From Plantago ovata (lineage: Eukaryota > Streptophyta > Magnoliopsida > Lamiales > Plantaginaceae), in assembly GCA_028274465.1 (NCBI GenBank), contig CM051455.1, positions 102,174,942 through 102,238,941 on the forward strand: a stretch of 64,000 nt of DNA, given 5' to 3'. Position numbers and translations under genes: made by a program. The notes below the pieces were generated by a model. It was given only the letters and a program-made list of their open reading frames with translations, had not been told where the DNA came from and made no database searches. The number at the start of each line of letters is the position of its first letter. The stretch's first letter is position 1. Positions 52,635 through 64,000 of the stretch are shown piece by piece.

Positions 52635-53095
52635 TTCGACTTATCTGTTCTGTCTTTATGTTTTGTTATCTGTTTTGTCTGCTATTTTATCTGCTGCAAA
52701 TGATTTTGTTTTCAAACTGTTTACTTTTCTTTTGTTAACTTAGAACCTCACTGAGATCCTTTATCTCACGCTCTCTTTGTTTTCAAAAAATTCCTTCCTT
52801 CCAGATTCAAATGAAGGCGAGCAAGAGTAGGCATCCAGCGACTGAGTGAAGGGACTGGGGCATTTGTTGGGATTTTATGCTTTCAAATAAGAATAAAAAC
52901 TCTTTATATTCTTCATTATCTGTTACTTTCTTTTGAAACTTTTCTAGTTACCGTTGGATAATTTTGAATCTGTATGCGTCGTGGCGCTAAACTCGGTTTC
53001 TGCATTTATTGTTGACCATTACCTTTGAATTATTTAAAATATTTTATTTTCCAAGAAATTTTTCGTATTTTAAAAACCGATATCGTTACAAAACA

Positions 53096-53400
53096 TCTTC
53101 AGAAAGAATTTGAAATTCAAAAATCTCTGACACCTTTTCCCGGAGAGAGAATGAATCGAGCTGGGTGGGTGTGAATGAATTCCGGAGAGGGTTGGGGAGA
53201 GAGGATAAATTTTCTCAGCCATTAATACGACTAATCTTCTGTAATTAAGCCGCGCGTGCGTTCCCTCACAAGCTGTTAAGACGGAGAGGGTGTGAAAGCG
53301 ATTTTTTTTTTGCTTTTTGTGTTGACCAGGGTGTGAATGTGAAGATTTTTCAAAAGTGGGTGTTATTAGACAATTTTCTCAATTATATACAAGTGCCGAC
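53096..53400 (-). mobile_element. Right end of MULE M3
   Basis: It continues after solo LTR G with atcttcagaaagaatttg and reaches the terminal repeat (agggtgtgaaagcg, about 53287, to ctcaattatata, about 53388). It matches the right ends of M1 and M2. Confidence 0.75.
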
Positions 53401-53470
53401 CATTGATTAACACATTAGAATTCAGCGGCCCGGCCAAAACAAACTCCAGGTCCAAAACACCCATCAGAAC
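53401..53470 (+). repeat. Edge of repeat unit U3: GlnRS upstream sequence
   Basis: It is identical in position and nearly in sequence to 64-133 of unit U0. It ends at cagaac, followed by the LTR of element B, the same junction as in U0. Confidence 0.8.
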
Positions 53471-53956
53471 TGATGAGGATAATTCCGGTCTAAGGAATCA
53501 CGACGTCATCTCTCAATCCATAGGAGCTGATGGCTTGAGTTTCGTTAAGGGGGATGAGACCTAGATGTACCTGTCAAGGGGAGTTAGAGGGAGGGGTAAG
53601 GATGATCGTCCTACCTATGTTAGACCGATCACAAGTCAATGTTGAGAGTGTAAATAGACAGCATAATGTTCTATGTATGTAAAGAGATATTTATGCAAGT
53701 GAGGGAAGAAGGATATATGTAGAGGATACGCTCGTGGGGTCCGCCTTTTATTTTGTCTCCTTTATCCGGACAAAGGGGAAGTCTGTCAGTGTAAGAGCGT
53801 ACTTGACTGGTCCCGTTCGAGGCATGCTTAGTCATAGTGCCCGTGTTTCGACCCCCAGTCTTTCGAGACTCTTCTTTAGGGGGAGTTTTAGGCTTCGAGG
53901 GTCCCTCCTTGTGTGATGATGAGAGTTCGAGGGTGATGACCTTTTATCCCACATCA
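53471..53956 (-). repeat. 3' LTR of element B (486 bp)
   Basis: It begins TGATGAGG and ends CACATCA, like the A LTR, with few differences. It is followed by the polypurine tract (minus strand) and the same leader region. Confidence 0.85.
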
Positions 53957-54708
53957 TGAGTCCCCCAAGTTTCGATAGATAGCGTAGGTATCTATCGGAA
54001 GTTCAAAGTATTGTTCGGAGGCTTTTCTCATTCAGTCGAAATGGTGCGTAATTTGAATTTTTGAGTGGGGGGAAAATCTTCGGCCGAGCCCTGTGTCAAC
54101 ACGTGTCTGATTGAGGCTGGAGCGTACGGTGTACTCTTCTCGATTTTCCAACCGCCATTATGATGGGTAGCTTTAGGGTTTTTCTTAAAATCTTTTCCCT
54201 TTCTCTTTCTTCCTCATTATTTTCATTCTTCTTTTTGCACTCTCTCTTTTTTCTCTCTTTTGCTTACGCCGGGAAGCTCTCGCCGTGTTTCTGTGTTCTC
54301 CATCGGGTTTTGCTCCGGAACCTTTGACGCTCCAATTCCTCAGGTGTGTTTTTCTCTTCCTTTTCTTTTACGGCTTTTGTTCTTCTTCTTTGATTGTTTA
54401 CTTTTCTTCGTTTCCATTGTCTTGGACGTGGCTCTTGTGTTTCTTTTTGCTTTTGAGATCTGGGTTTTTGTATCGGGGGGGGGGGAAAGGAAGGGATTCT
54501 ATGCTTTTTCCGGAGAATAAAGGGTATTTGTGCTTTTCCAATTTCTTTTGCTCGTGTTTGTCTTTTGCTTGTTTGCTTGATGTCGAACGTGGCAAGTCTT
54601 TAGTCGAATGCGTTTTGCTTTTCCTTTCGAGTTTCCCCTGATTGTAGGCTCCGGGTTGGGGTTCCTACTGAATTTGTTTCTTTCGTATTTAGTAGTGGAA
54701 ATCCGAGT

Positions 54709-57338
54709 ATGTCGAAACAACTCATTGACCAACCCGGTGCCGATGGTGACTTGAAACATGAAAATTCCAATTCTTTTAGCGTACATAGGAGGTCCACTTC
54801 TCTAGGTAGGGATATTGGTTCCATACCCCCATCTGATTCGAACCCCTTTTTAACCTCGGACCAGGTTGTTGGTGGTAAGTTGGTGCCGTCCCCTCTTATT
54901 CGTGCTAGAGTTGTTCATCCCCTCCGAGTTAATCGGTGTTTGAGGAGTCATAGTCGAAGTATGGCTCAGTCCGCAGGTGGTGTCAAAACGAATGATGGGT
55001 CGAAAGACTCGGTGATACCTACTGATGAAAACCTTGACTTGAAACTTCTTATGGATCCTAGCTCTGTTTGAATGAAGGAGGCCGAAACGTTATATCATAA
55101 ATTTGGAATACCTGGGGATTATGGGATTCTTGTTCCGGGGGCCGATGACAAGATGTATAGCCCTCCGCCGGACTGTCTCGCCATTCATATACAATCCTTC
55201 GAACACGGGTTTCGGCTTCCAGTTTGTAAGGTTATAATAAATGTCTTGGAGGGTCTCGAACTTTTTCCAACTCAGGTGCTCCCGAACGCCATGGGGATTC
55301 TTGTTGCTTTTTGCGTCTGGTGTAGGTCGATCGATCGGAAAGTCACTGCTTCTAACTTTCTCCATTTTTTCAACATATGTGAGAACCCGGGTGGGGGGGG
55401 TGCTTTTATTACTTCACTCCCGTGAAGAATTATGAGATTTTTTCGAAGTTTCAATCCTCGCACGGGGTTGGTTACAAAAAACGTTATGTTTTCGTGCGTA
55501 TGCCCTCGAACCGAGATGGAACTCCCGGGGTCGTTCCCACTCGGCGCATTTGGCGTCGATTTGGTGAGTTGCTCGAATTGATGACAAGGAAAGGGTGGGC
55601 GGATAAGCATAAGGGGATTAGTACCGAGGATCGGATCAACCCGTATAGTCTCTTGGTTGAGCCGATTCTTTACCTTGGCAAGGTTTCGAAGGCGAAGCCG
55701 GAGATGCGGGGTATCCGTGACTTGGTTATGTTTTTTCGTTTCTTTTTGCAATGTCTTTATATACTTGTTATTTCGAGGTACTTACTTTCTCCATTTGTTC
55801 GAGTGTTATATCTCTGTTGTCTGACCATCGAACTTTTGTTTGTAGACTACTAGATGAAGCTCTCTCAAGAGTTTCTCGCGAAGAGGGCCCTGGCCATGAC
55901 GAGCAAGAAACCCGTTTTGAAGTATACGGAGCCTCGGCCTCATAACATAGCCGAGATCATTGATCCCGCTACCGCCCCTCACTTGGTGCCTAAGAACGTG
56001 GGGGAGGGGTCGAAAAAAGATAATGAGGCGACGGAGTCCGTTCCGATGGTTAACCGTCCCTCGAACCCTGTGGTGAACCCTAGTTTTGTGGAAGGTTCGG
56101 GAGATAACGCTTCTGAGCGCACTTTCACCGAGATAAGGCCAGCCTCTCCCCGAGTCGAAGCTAATGAAAATTCGGCTTCTGGGACCACTCGAAAGAGGGC
56201 TCGTTATGAGAAAACGGTGATTACTCTCGACTCCTCTGGTGCCTCAGATCGCCCTCCAGCTCCCGCTTTCGAAGGGGAAAGTCACGCGGCCGTATCTTTT
56301 ATGAAGGGGAGTGCTGAAGCTGGGCTCAAGTGGCGAGACTTGATCGTGTCGAAAAGCGATCAAGCTGATCTGGATCTCTTGACGGATGGTGAGGTTCGGG
56401 CGAGCGCGACTTTTCTCCAAATGCAGGTTCGACTTGTTACTCTTACCGTCTTTGTTTTCGTTAAACATCTTCTAAGCTATGTTGTTTTAACTTCTTCTTC
56501 TTTCAGGTTTTGAGTGTCTCGAAGAACTTGGATAGCCGTTTGGCCAAAAAATCTCGCGCTTCTGGGGATCTCGAAATTAAGCTCCGGGAGGAGAGGAAAA
56601 CGGTGGAGAATCTTCGCTCGGCCCTTCTAGAGAAAAGCAAGGAATGCCAAGAAATTTCGAAGGAGTTGGGTTTTGCTCGGGTGCTTCAGTCGAGTCTCTC
56701 TTCTGCCAAAGAGAAGAACTTTGGTTTGGTGGCTAGGGTGAATCAGCTGATCCGAGAGAGGAATGCTTTCGAGAGTGCCCTGAAGCGAACGCGGGAAGAT
56801 TTGGTGCGGAAGAGCAAATATGCGAGGATCGAAGCGGTCAAAGACTTTCGACAGTCGGGCTCTTGCGAATATCTTCTGAGTAAGAGAGAAGCGGAGAAAA
56901 TGATGGCTGCTCGGGACCTTACTCTGGCGCAGTTGAAGCATGGCAATAAGTTGGTTCCGGATTTCGACCAGGACAAGGATGTTGATTTGGAGAAAAATGA
57001 GAGGCTCGAAGCGCCTTTGGTCGTCGAAAGTGAAGCCGGGACAACCTTCGGAGGAGGAGATGTACGCCGCTCTTCAGGCCGAGGAGTTTTTTGCTGCTGT
57101 TCATCCGGACGAGGCTCCTGCTGTTCGACCCCCCTCTCCGCCTTATCCTTCTTTTGTGTCGTTGCTTTGTGAGCTTGGTAATGACGACCTTATTTCCGTG
57201 GGGATTGACTTGAATAGCGCATCGTACAAGGATCTTGGATCTATCCTTCGAGTCTTGGATCTGAACCTCGAAGATACAGCGCTAAGTAACCCCACGGGGC
57301 AAGAGGGCGAGAGTTCGAAAGGTCCCGGCCAGCAGTGA
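54709..57338 (+). pseudogene. Antisense gene of element B, broken
   Basis: It has the same three-exon gene structure as 1366-3920. Lesions differ from A: a TGA at 55069 (A has CGA), a G-run length change near 55390 that shifts frame, and a one-base change near 57040. In exchange B keeps the 11 bp lost from A near 2207 (here RRIWRRFGELLEL) and the C-terminus ending SSKGPGQQ. Exon 2 begins about 55852 and exon 3 about 56507. Confidence 0.75.
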
Positions 57339-58371
57339 AGGCTCGAAAAATGTGGAAAGTTCGAAGATGTGGACTGAAGACTCGGTATGTCAAGTAGTAA
57401 TGTATTTTTGGATGCTTTTTATTTTCCATCGAACAATTATTTCCCTTTAATTTTCGAACAATGCTTATGTTTCGACTGTAGGCCGCTTTTTTTTGGTAGA
57501 CCCGGTTGAATTCTTAACTGACTTTTGTAGCTATCAAACTATATGTAACAGTCGAATTAGCTATCTTGGCTTCGACTTTTTGAATGCTAATTTTGTGTAC
57601 TTGGTATGTATCTCGGTTTTTCTTATATCGACGTGGGATTGGGTTCGATCCTATATACCTCCGCATCTTTCCGTCTTGTGACTTTCGAACATTAGTGATG
57701 GTTAGTTAAAGGTTTCGAGGTCTTATGCAATTTCGAGGTCTTTGCCGTGTTATTTTCTTTTAGGCTAGTAAGATTACTCGTGTTTTTCCGTCAAAAAGTG
57801 GAGTATAATACTTGCTAGTGGATCACTTTTCGAGATTGGTATAAGTGGATCTTCTATAAGAGTGTTTTCGAACGTGGTATTTGATTAGTATGTCCCGTCG
57901 GAGATCTATATCGAATCAACATTCTCATCTCGAAATAATTATATCGAGGTTAAGGATCAATTGAAAAAATTGTTTTTCCCGTCGAAAAGAACATTTATCA
58001 AGTTGTCCTTGTATCGGCTTTCGTGGGAGTGTTCGACACCATTTTTCGATGGTCCACCCGTCGGTGGCCTACGGAAAATATGGATTCGAGTGTAAGTGTT
58101 ATTTTTCGAGTTTACAGTAAGAGTCATACTCTATCAATTGCTTGTTGATACGTGGCATTTTTCTCGAATTGACGAGATTTTCGATTGACAAAAGCTTACA
58201 TGGTGAGATTTCGCAGTGACGACCCTTTTGGGGGTGGTTTGCTGAAAATCTCTTCGATCATAAAAAAAATACATGGTGAGAGCTTCTCATTGACGACCCT
58301 TTTTTGGGGGTGGTTTGTAGAAAGCCTCTTTGATACAAAACCAAAAAACTTTCCCTTTCGGTGGGTTTTCT
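57339..58371. other. Non-coding spacer of element B
   Basis: This is the counterpart of 3921-5030. It lacks about 30 bases that A duplicated near 4630-4670 (repeated cattatc/gttgtccttgtatcgg phrase). No gene is seen. Confidence 0.5.
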
Positions 58372-59659
58372 TCAGGGGTAATACTTCCTCAAGTTCTTGA
58401 TATTCCAGGGTCGAAGGATGAGATCCCCATTCATTTCTTGAAGTCTGTAGCTACCGTTTGACAAGACTTCGATAACTCGAAAAGGTCCTTTCCATGGCTC
58501 TTGGAATTTTCCTACCTTTTCGAGTATGTTAGCTTTCCTCAGTACTAAGTCTCCGACATTGAGGTCTCGCTTGACAAGGTGCTTGTTGTACGCTTTGGTC
58601 ATCTGAGCTTGGTATCGTAGTACTCGGGCTCTAACTTCTTCCCTTTTGGCATCGAGGGAATCTAGTTCGAATGCACGGAGTTCATCGTTTTCTCTAGGAT
58701 CGTACTCTCTGACACGTAGGGTTTCGACGGCAATTTCACATGGTATGACTGCCTCTGATCCATACACCATGCAAAAGGGGGTCTTTTTGGTGGCTGTCCT
58801 TTGAGTAGTTCGATAGGCCCACAGTACGCCGTGCAATTCGTCCGCCCAATCACCTTTCGACTGGCCCAAACGTTTTTCAAGATTACCAACGATGGTCCTG
58901 TTGGTGACTTCTGTTTGCCCGTTGGCTTGGGGGTGACCCACTGATGTAAATCTTTGTTTGATTCCTAGTTCGATGCACCAAGCTCGAATCTTCCTCCCGG
59001 TGAAAGGAATCTATTCCAAACATATATGCCATGGTTCTCGACAGGGTACAAATATTGACTCCCATTGTCGGATACGAGGATTCGGGGGTGGCCGAACCGA
59101 CATATGATGTTCCTCCAAATGAAGCTTTTCATGACTTCTTCCATAATTTTTCCCACGGCTTCCGCTTCGACCCACTTAGAGAAGTATTCGACAGCCACTA
59201 TTAGGAATTTTTTCTGGTTGGTAGAGGTTGGGAGTTTTCCGACAATGTCGATCCCCCATCTGTTGAAGGGACATGATATGGGTGTGGGGATCATGGGTTC
59301 CCCGGTGCCTTACTGTCTCTTGCAAATCTCTGACACTCGTCACAATTTTTGGACCTTTCCTTCGAATCTGGGATTAGGGTTGGCCAGTAGAATCCTTGTC
59401 GTCGGATCTTCTGGGCAAGTGTTCTTCCTCCGGAGTGATTGCCACAACTCCCGGCATGTACTTCTTCTAGAATCGACCGTGCTTCGTCCTTGTTTACGCA
59501 CTTCAGGTGAGGTCCATCGAATGACCTCTTGTAGAGATTGGCCCCATCCCATAAGAAGTATTGGGATCTTCGACGGATCATTCGTGCTTCTGCTTTGTCC
59601 GTGGGCAGTATACCTTGTTTGTATAGCTGCAAGGAGAAGATGTTTAGCATCGAAATCAT
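58372..59659 (-). pseudogene. Integrase region of element B
   Basis: Segments are 59659-59291 (zinc region), 59294-58965 (catalytic start; here SDNG is retained, unlike A) and 58941-58372 (GQTEVTNR to C-terminal domain, one continuous 189-codon frame). About 50 unrelated bases are inserted at 59004-59055, just after the second catalytic Asp, destroying the core. The frameshift at 59291 (CCCATGA) is shared with A. Confidence 0.85.
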
Positions 59660-60000
59660 ATTATATGTCGAAATGGTGTTTGAATTTCCCCCTTGGATAG
59701 GCTGGGGTAAAGAGTTCTTTGGTTAGATACCTTGATTTCTGTTAGCCATTCGTGTTGGCTACCAATGGTATTAACTTCGACCTCTCTCTGCTTTTTGAGT
59801 TTATTGTCACCAATAGTGGGTCGTTGGACCGTCATAAGGGTGATCTGTTCATTTTGATGGAGTAACACATTTCGAGTCATATAAGTTGGGAGATCGAGTA
59901 ACCTCATGATTCGAGCATAAAGAATTTCGATAGTGTGATATTTCGATAGTGTGAAATTTCGATAGTGTGTGAGGGAATTTCAATAGTAGGTGGAGAGTTT

Positions 60001-61698
60001 TCATACCTGTCGGGTAGTCATGGATTGGGATGAACTCCCGAATCTTGCTAGCCCATCTGCGATTTTGTTGAGGGTTCGCGGTATTTGTGAGATTTCTACA
60101 CTTGAGAATTTGGCCGTCAAGTCTTTCAGCTCCGCGAGATAGAGCTTCATTGGTTCTTCTTTGGCTTCGAAGATTCCTGCAAACTGTTGGGCCACCAGTT
60201 GTGAGTCTGTTTGAAGGTGTGCGTGTTTGGCCCCCCCTTCGAGCGAAAGTCGTAGGCCTATGAGGGCGGCCTCATACTCGGCCATTGTTGGTGGCCGGGA
60301 AGGCTAGTCGAACGGCAAAGTCAAGTTCGATCCCAGAGGGATCGGTCATATGTATTCCGACGCCCCCTTGTCCTCGAGTGGAGGAGCCGTCGACGTAAAT
60401 TTCCCACCTTGGATCCATGTTTTCGCCTTTTATCACATCTTCGAGAGTAAAGACGGGGAGTGTTTCGACTTCTCCTAGTCCTAGGAAAAAGTCAGCGACC
60501 ACTTGGGCTTTTTTGGACTTCGGGGCTTGGAACTCGATTGTGTACTCCATGAGTTCGATGGACCATTGCACTAAATGACCCGAAAGATCGGGTTTTCCCA
60601 AGATCCTCTTCAAAGGTTGGGAGGTGAGCACTACTACATCGTGGGCTTGAAAATAGGGGCGAAGGCGCCGTGAGGCCAATACTACGCAATAAGCAAGCTT
60701 TTCGATATCCAAGTAATTTACTTCGGCTTTAGTGAGAACTTTGCTCAAGTAGTAAATGGGATGATGTTGGTCTCCTTCAATTCGTCCCATAACCGAGCTA
60801 ACGACTTCGAGAGAGATAGCGACGTGTAGGTACAAGATATCTCCTTGCTTCGGTTTCGAGAGGAGTGGTGGCTTCGACAGATGATCTTTGAGCTCCGTCA
60901 GGGCTTTCTCACTTTCTTCGGTCCACTCGAAATTCCGGCTATTCCTCAAGACTTTGAAAAAAGGGAGACTCTTTTCTCTGGATCTTGAGATGAAACGGCT
61001 GAGGGCAATGACTCTTCCCACGAGCTTTTGGACTTCATTGATGTTTCGAGGACTGGGGAATTCGAGGATGGCCTTGATCTTGTCGGGATTGGCTTCGATC
61101 CCTCTTTGGGTAACCATGTAGCCGAGAAATTTCCCCCCTTTTACCCCGAAGGTGCACTTCGAGGGGTTTAGTTTCAATCCGAACTTTCGAAGGATGGCGA
61201 AACATTTGCTCAAGTTTTTCACATGGTCTTTTGCTTCGAGGCTCTTGACGAGCATGTCGTCGACATAGACTTCCATGGTGGATCCGATCTCTTGTTCGAA
61301 CATCATGTTGACCAATCTTTGGTAAGTGGCTCCCGCGTTTCGCAAGCCAAAAGGCATGACCTTAAAGGAATATACCCCTGAGTGAGTTACGAAAGCGGTT
61401 TTATCCACGTCCTCTCGTGCCATGGGGACTTGGTAATATCCTTGGGACGCGTCCATGAAGCTAAGTCGTTCGGCGCCGGCCGTCGAATTTACTAGTTGGT
61501 CGATTCGAGGCAGGGGGTACGGGTCCCGGGGACAATGTTTGTTGAGGTCTGTGAAATCGTTGCACATTCTCCACTTTCCTTTGCCCTTGCTTACTAGTAC
61601 GACGTTGCATAGCCAATCCGAAAAATGTGTGGGTCGAATGTGTCCGGCTTTCAGAAGTTTCGACACTTCTTCGTCGATTATCAAGTTCTTCTCTCTAC
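60001..61698 (-). pseudogene. RT and RNase H domains of element B
   Basis: The main frame is 61684-60272 (RT with YVDDMLV, RT-linked RNase H, start of second RNase H). A two-base loss at about 60283 (cggccattg for A's cggcctcattg) shifts frame into 60285-60001, which carries the rest of the second RNase H. The upstream end is cut by solo LTR E at 61704. Confidence 0.88.
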
Positions 61699-61703
61699 TA
61701 AAG

Positions 61704-63816
61704 TGTAAGAAAATATGGTCAGAGTTACCCCTAGGGTACGCAGCGGAATTTCAAAAAATTTCTTAACATACAGGTTAATTGATTATGTATATGCCGTATA
61801 TATTTAAACACGTCAATTAGAAGACTAACCTTACTTCCAAAGCAAGCACAACTTCCAAGTCTTCGTAATAATCCGGTGTATCTTCTCCTTCGTCGAAGTC
61901 GAAGATATCTGCAATACTTTGATTATCTACAAGACAATAAAAGTTAGTTTCCAGCTCCTAGAACCTCAACCTTGGTATCCACGGATGAACAGCCTATCGG
62001 AAGAATGCTAGGATATTCTTTGTGTGACCAAGAAGATGGGGCGGCGATTCCTCCGGCAGGTGGCGCACGCGTGGCTTATAGAGGAGGGGAGAGCTTTTAT
62101 TTTCTCTAAGAAAACTGGGTAGAATAATTCTCTAAGAATTTGATTCTTCAACTGTGTGAAAATCTATATCAAAAGCTCTCTAATAGCCTACTATATATAG
62201 TAGTCAATAGAAGCCTAAAGCATAAGCAATTAGACTTCATAAAGGAATAAGAATCTAATTCTTATCGCACTAGGAAACCAATTTCAAGTCTAGATTTATT
62301 CCCAATCAAATTAAAACTCAATCAGGAAAATCTAACTTATCCCTTAGACTTCTAATAGAGGAAGGAGTCGAACTCCTTCCCCTATCCAGCCTATGCGCGC
62401 GCGCGCTCTCCCAGGGACAGTAGGTGGGTCCCGATTTTGGGACCCACTTATAGTTCTAAGGCAATTCAAACTCCAGGTAGATTTTGCCCATGTGCATATG
62501 TTAAATCTAAATTAACATATCCTTTCAAATCAAACCTCTATTATATTTCCAAAATATAATCTTTAATTGTATTTACATAAAATACAATTAATTAGCCAAT
62601 TCAATTAATAATTCCAAATTATTAATTGAGCCACTAAATATTATAATTAATTCCAAATTAATTATAATCCATCAATCACAGTTAATTCCAAATTAATTGC
62701 GATTCTATCTTCAAGGATATTCTGATAGGCTGAATCACCACATAGTGTGACCCATAGGGCCTCATCGTATTAAACAAGTCCTAGACTAGGCAACATGGAA
62801 TTCCTAGACGGTTCCATTTGCAATATTAATACATGAGGACATTTGAGAGGTTTCTCAAAGCTAACCCTTTCGTTGCGAAGTCTGTTGCGCTCAACGCGGC
62901 GATGGTAACGTCCCTTCATCTGACTTGCTCGAATGTATCTAGGATCGATGAAGTGTCTATCCCAATAATACATCCACGGGCGTCTTCAGTGAGTTGCATG
63001 GTGAATCCAATATCTATTATGACCATCATAATAATATTGATACGCTGGTCAGCGGTTTTACCATCACAACTATGAACGACTATGAGCAGTGCTCTCCTGT
63101 GCTACACTTGAGAGATGAATCCTTCACAGAATCACTTATCACCCCCATTTGTATGTAGCCATAATCCTGGATCGTATCTTAGGTCAACTGCTTATTCAGA
63201 GCTGACATCGACGGGTCCACCAAGGATATGGGGCAACAAATGTGATGATAAAGTCCTGTAAGTACAAAGGACGACTGGCATCACTTCGACAACTCACCGG
63301 TTCCCATAGACACTTCGGTGTAGAGTATACATCGATGGGAGTGTCCGGTGGGTACTTCCATTGTTCGATAAAGCTGCTTCGAACAACTATGCGCAGTTAT
63401 GGGAACGTTTCTCGATTGTCCAACAATCCGTTCCGTGGCCGTGGGATCGGCTCACACTTGCTCCAACAAGTATAACCTCCACGCATACTAGTCTTGTCTG
63501 GTTCATTCAGACCCCCACATCCGAGATGAACCTCGACTAGGGAGAGTTTGGGATAGATGATAACTCACATAGCTCCCACTATCTATGTGATCGGTCATCT
63601 ATCCGAGGGGACATGTTTAATATCAATACAGACAGTAATAAAGATATGACATGTTGCAGCCTGGTGTAATATAAATATGAAAGCGATACTCAATAGTAAA
63701 ATGCAACAAACATATATTATATTACGTTGACCTGTGTAATAGTACATATCATATATGCCCTCTATAAGGGCACCATGCCCTTAGTAAGGACTGTCTCTAG
63801 GACATATACACTATCA
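61704..63816. mobile_element. Solo LTR E (2.1 kb) inserted in element B
   Basis: It begins TGTAAGAAAATATGG and ends ACACTATCA, flanked by taaag (61699-61703 and 63817-63821). Element A has the empty site around 8297. There is no ORF of note and no primer site or polypurine tract, which fits a solo LTR. The TTCCGCTGCG phrase near one end (reverse strand) resembles Copia LTRs, but lineage is uncertain. It contains an alternating GC run (gcgcgcgcgcgc, about 62395). Confidence 0.75.
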
Positions 63817-63821
63817 TAAAG

Positions 63822-64000
63822 TTCCTTTGCTTTTGGCTAACGGGCTTGGCTTTTGGATTCACGTTGAGCCTATGAACGATGACTTGGGGAGAGATCCCCT
63901 TGAGGTCTAAGGTGCTCCATGCGAAGACATCTGAGTTCTCTCGTAGGAAGAGTGATAAGGATAGCTCGAGTTCCTCCGGTAGATCAGCTGCTATCTTGGT
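63822..64000 (-). pseudogene. Pre-RT pol segment of element B (cut by window end)
   Basis: It continues B after solo LTR E, matching 8300-8389 and then 14682-14772 of A with the D site uninterrupted (ctaaggtgctccatg). It confirms that D is absent from B and that aggtg is D's target. Confidence 0.85.

Larger units (their letters stand above)
49892..53090 (+). mobile_element. Solo LTR G (3.2 kb), probably Tekay/Del-type Ty3
   Basis: It begins TGTAACATCCCG and ends ATATCGTTACA, flanked by aaaca at 49887-49891 and 53091-53095. U1 and U2 show the empty site (tatatgaaacatcttcag). There is no ORF, primer site or polypurine tract, so it is a single LTR left by recombination between two LTRs. The TGTAAC start and large size resemble Tekay/Del chromovirus LTRs; lineage and orientation are inferred. 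It has a telobox-like aaaccctag (50107) and a 550-bp internal tandem duplication. Confidence 0.8.
53471..64000 (-). mobile_element. Element B: second copy of the Tat-type element, same site as A, runs off the window
   Basis: It is collinear with A from the LTR through the antisense gene, integrase, RNase H and RT, ending in the pre-RT region at 64000. It lacks nested element D and instead carries solo LTR E at 61704-63816. A and B differ by scattered substitutions and small indels but share a frameshift in integrase and the insertion site, so both derive from one insertion that was duplicated with its flanks. Confidence 0.9.

Overview
The window is plant nuclear DNA, most likely from a eudicot, and is almost entirely transposable elements and pseudogene debris. 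The evidence is: LTR retrotransposons of plant-only lineages (dual-RNase-H Ty3 elements of the Tat type carrying an antisense gene, and an Athila-like family primed by tRNA-Asp); a MuDR-like (MULE) transposase; and spliced fragments of a plant-type glutaminyl-tRNA synthetase (GlnRS) gene. I see no intact host gene, rRNA gene, bona fide tRNA gene or CRISPR array.

The substrate is a tandem array of a unit made of the 5' part of a GlnRS gene (plus strand, upstream region and exons 1-4) followed by a MULE whose transposase lies on the minus strand. Four unit copies are visible. U0 has its upstream edge at 1-133, exons 3-4 at 16424-17060 and MULE M1 at about 17071-20910. U1 is 20921-22047 followed by the truncated MULE M2 (22049-22604 and 31395-32350). 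U2 is 32361-34240 followed by MULE M3 (34250-34626, 47014-49891 and 53096-53400). U3 is the upstream edge at 53400-53470. Later elements have broken up the array.

Insertions, left to right. (A) A Tat-type Ty3 element in minus orientation, 134-16423, with its 3' LTR at 134-618 and its 5' end deleted; it holds (D) a 6.3-kb gag-protease-only element, 8390-14676 (duplicated target AGGTG). (C) A related 8.8-kb gag-protease element with an env-position ORF, 22610-31389 (target CCCCC). (F) A 12.4-kb Tat-type element in plus orientation, 34627-47008 (target GTTAG), lacking its reverse transcriptase but keeping an antisense three-exon gene. (G) A 3.2-kb solo LTR, 49892-53090 (target AAACA). (B) A second copy of A at exactly the same site of its unit, 53471 to past the window end; it contains (E) a 2.1-kb solo LTR, 61704-63816 (target TAAAG).

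The nesting gives a relative history. GlnRS fragments and the MULE were present first, element A inserted upstream of GlnRS, the block carrying it was duplicated (A and B share the site and a frameshift), and D, E, C, F and G came later. No autonomous element is complete: A and B are peppered with stops and small deletions, D and C never show reverse transcriptase or integrase, and F has lost reverse transcriptase. The points most worth a second look are the paired GC palindromes shared by the D/C LTR promoters and a putative internal promoter in C, the antisense gene of F with its own TATA box, and the same-site A/B copies. All comparisons between copies were made by eye.
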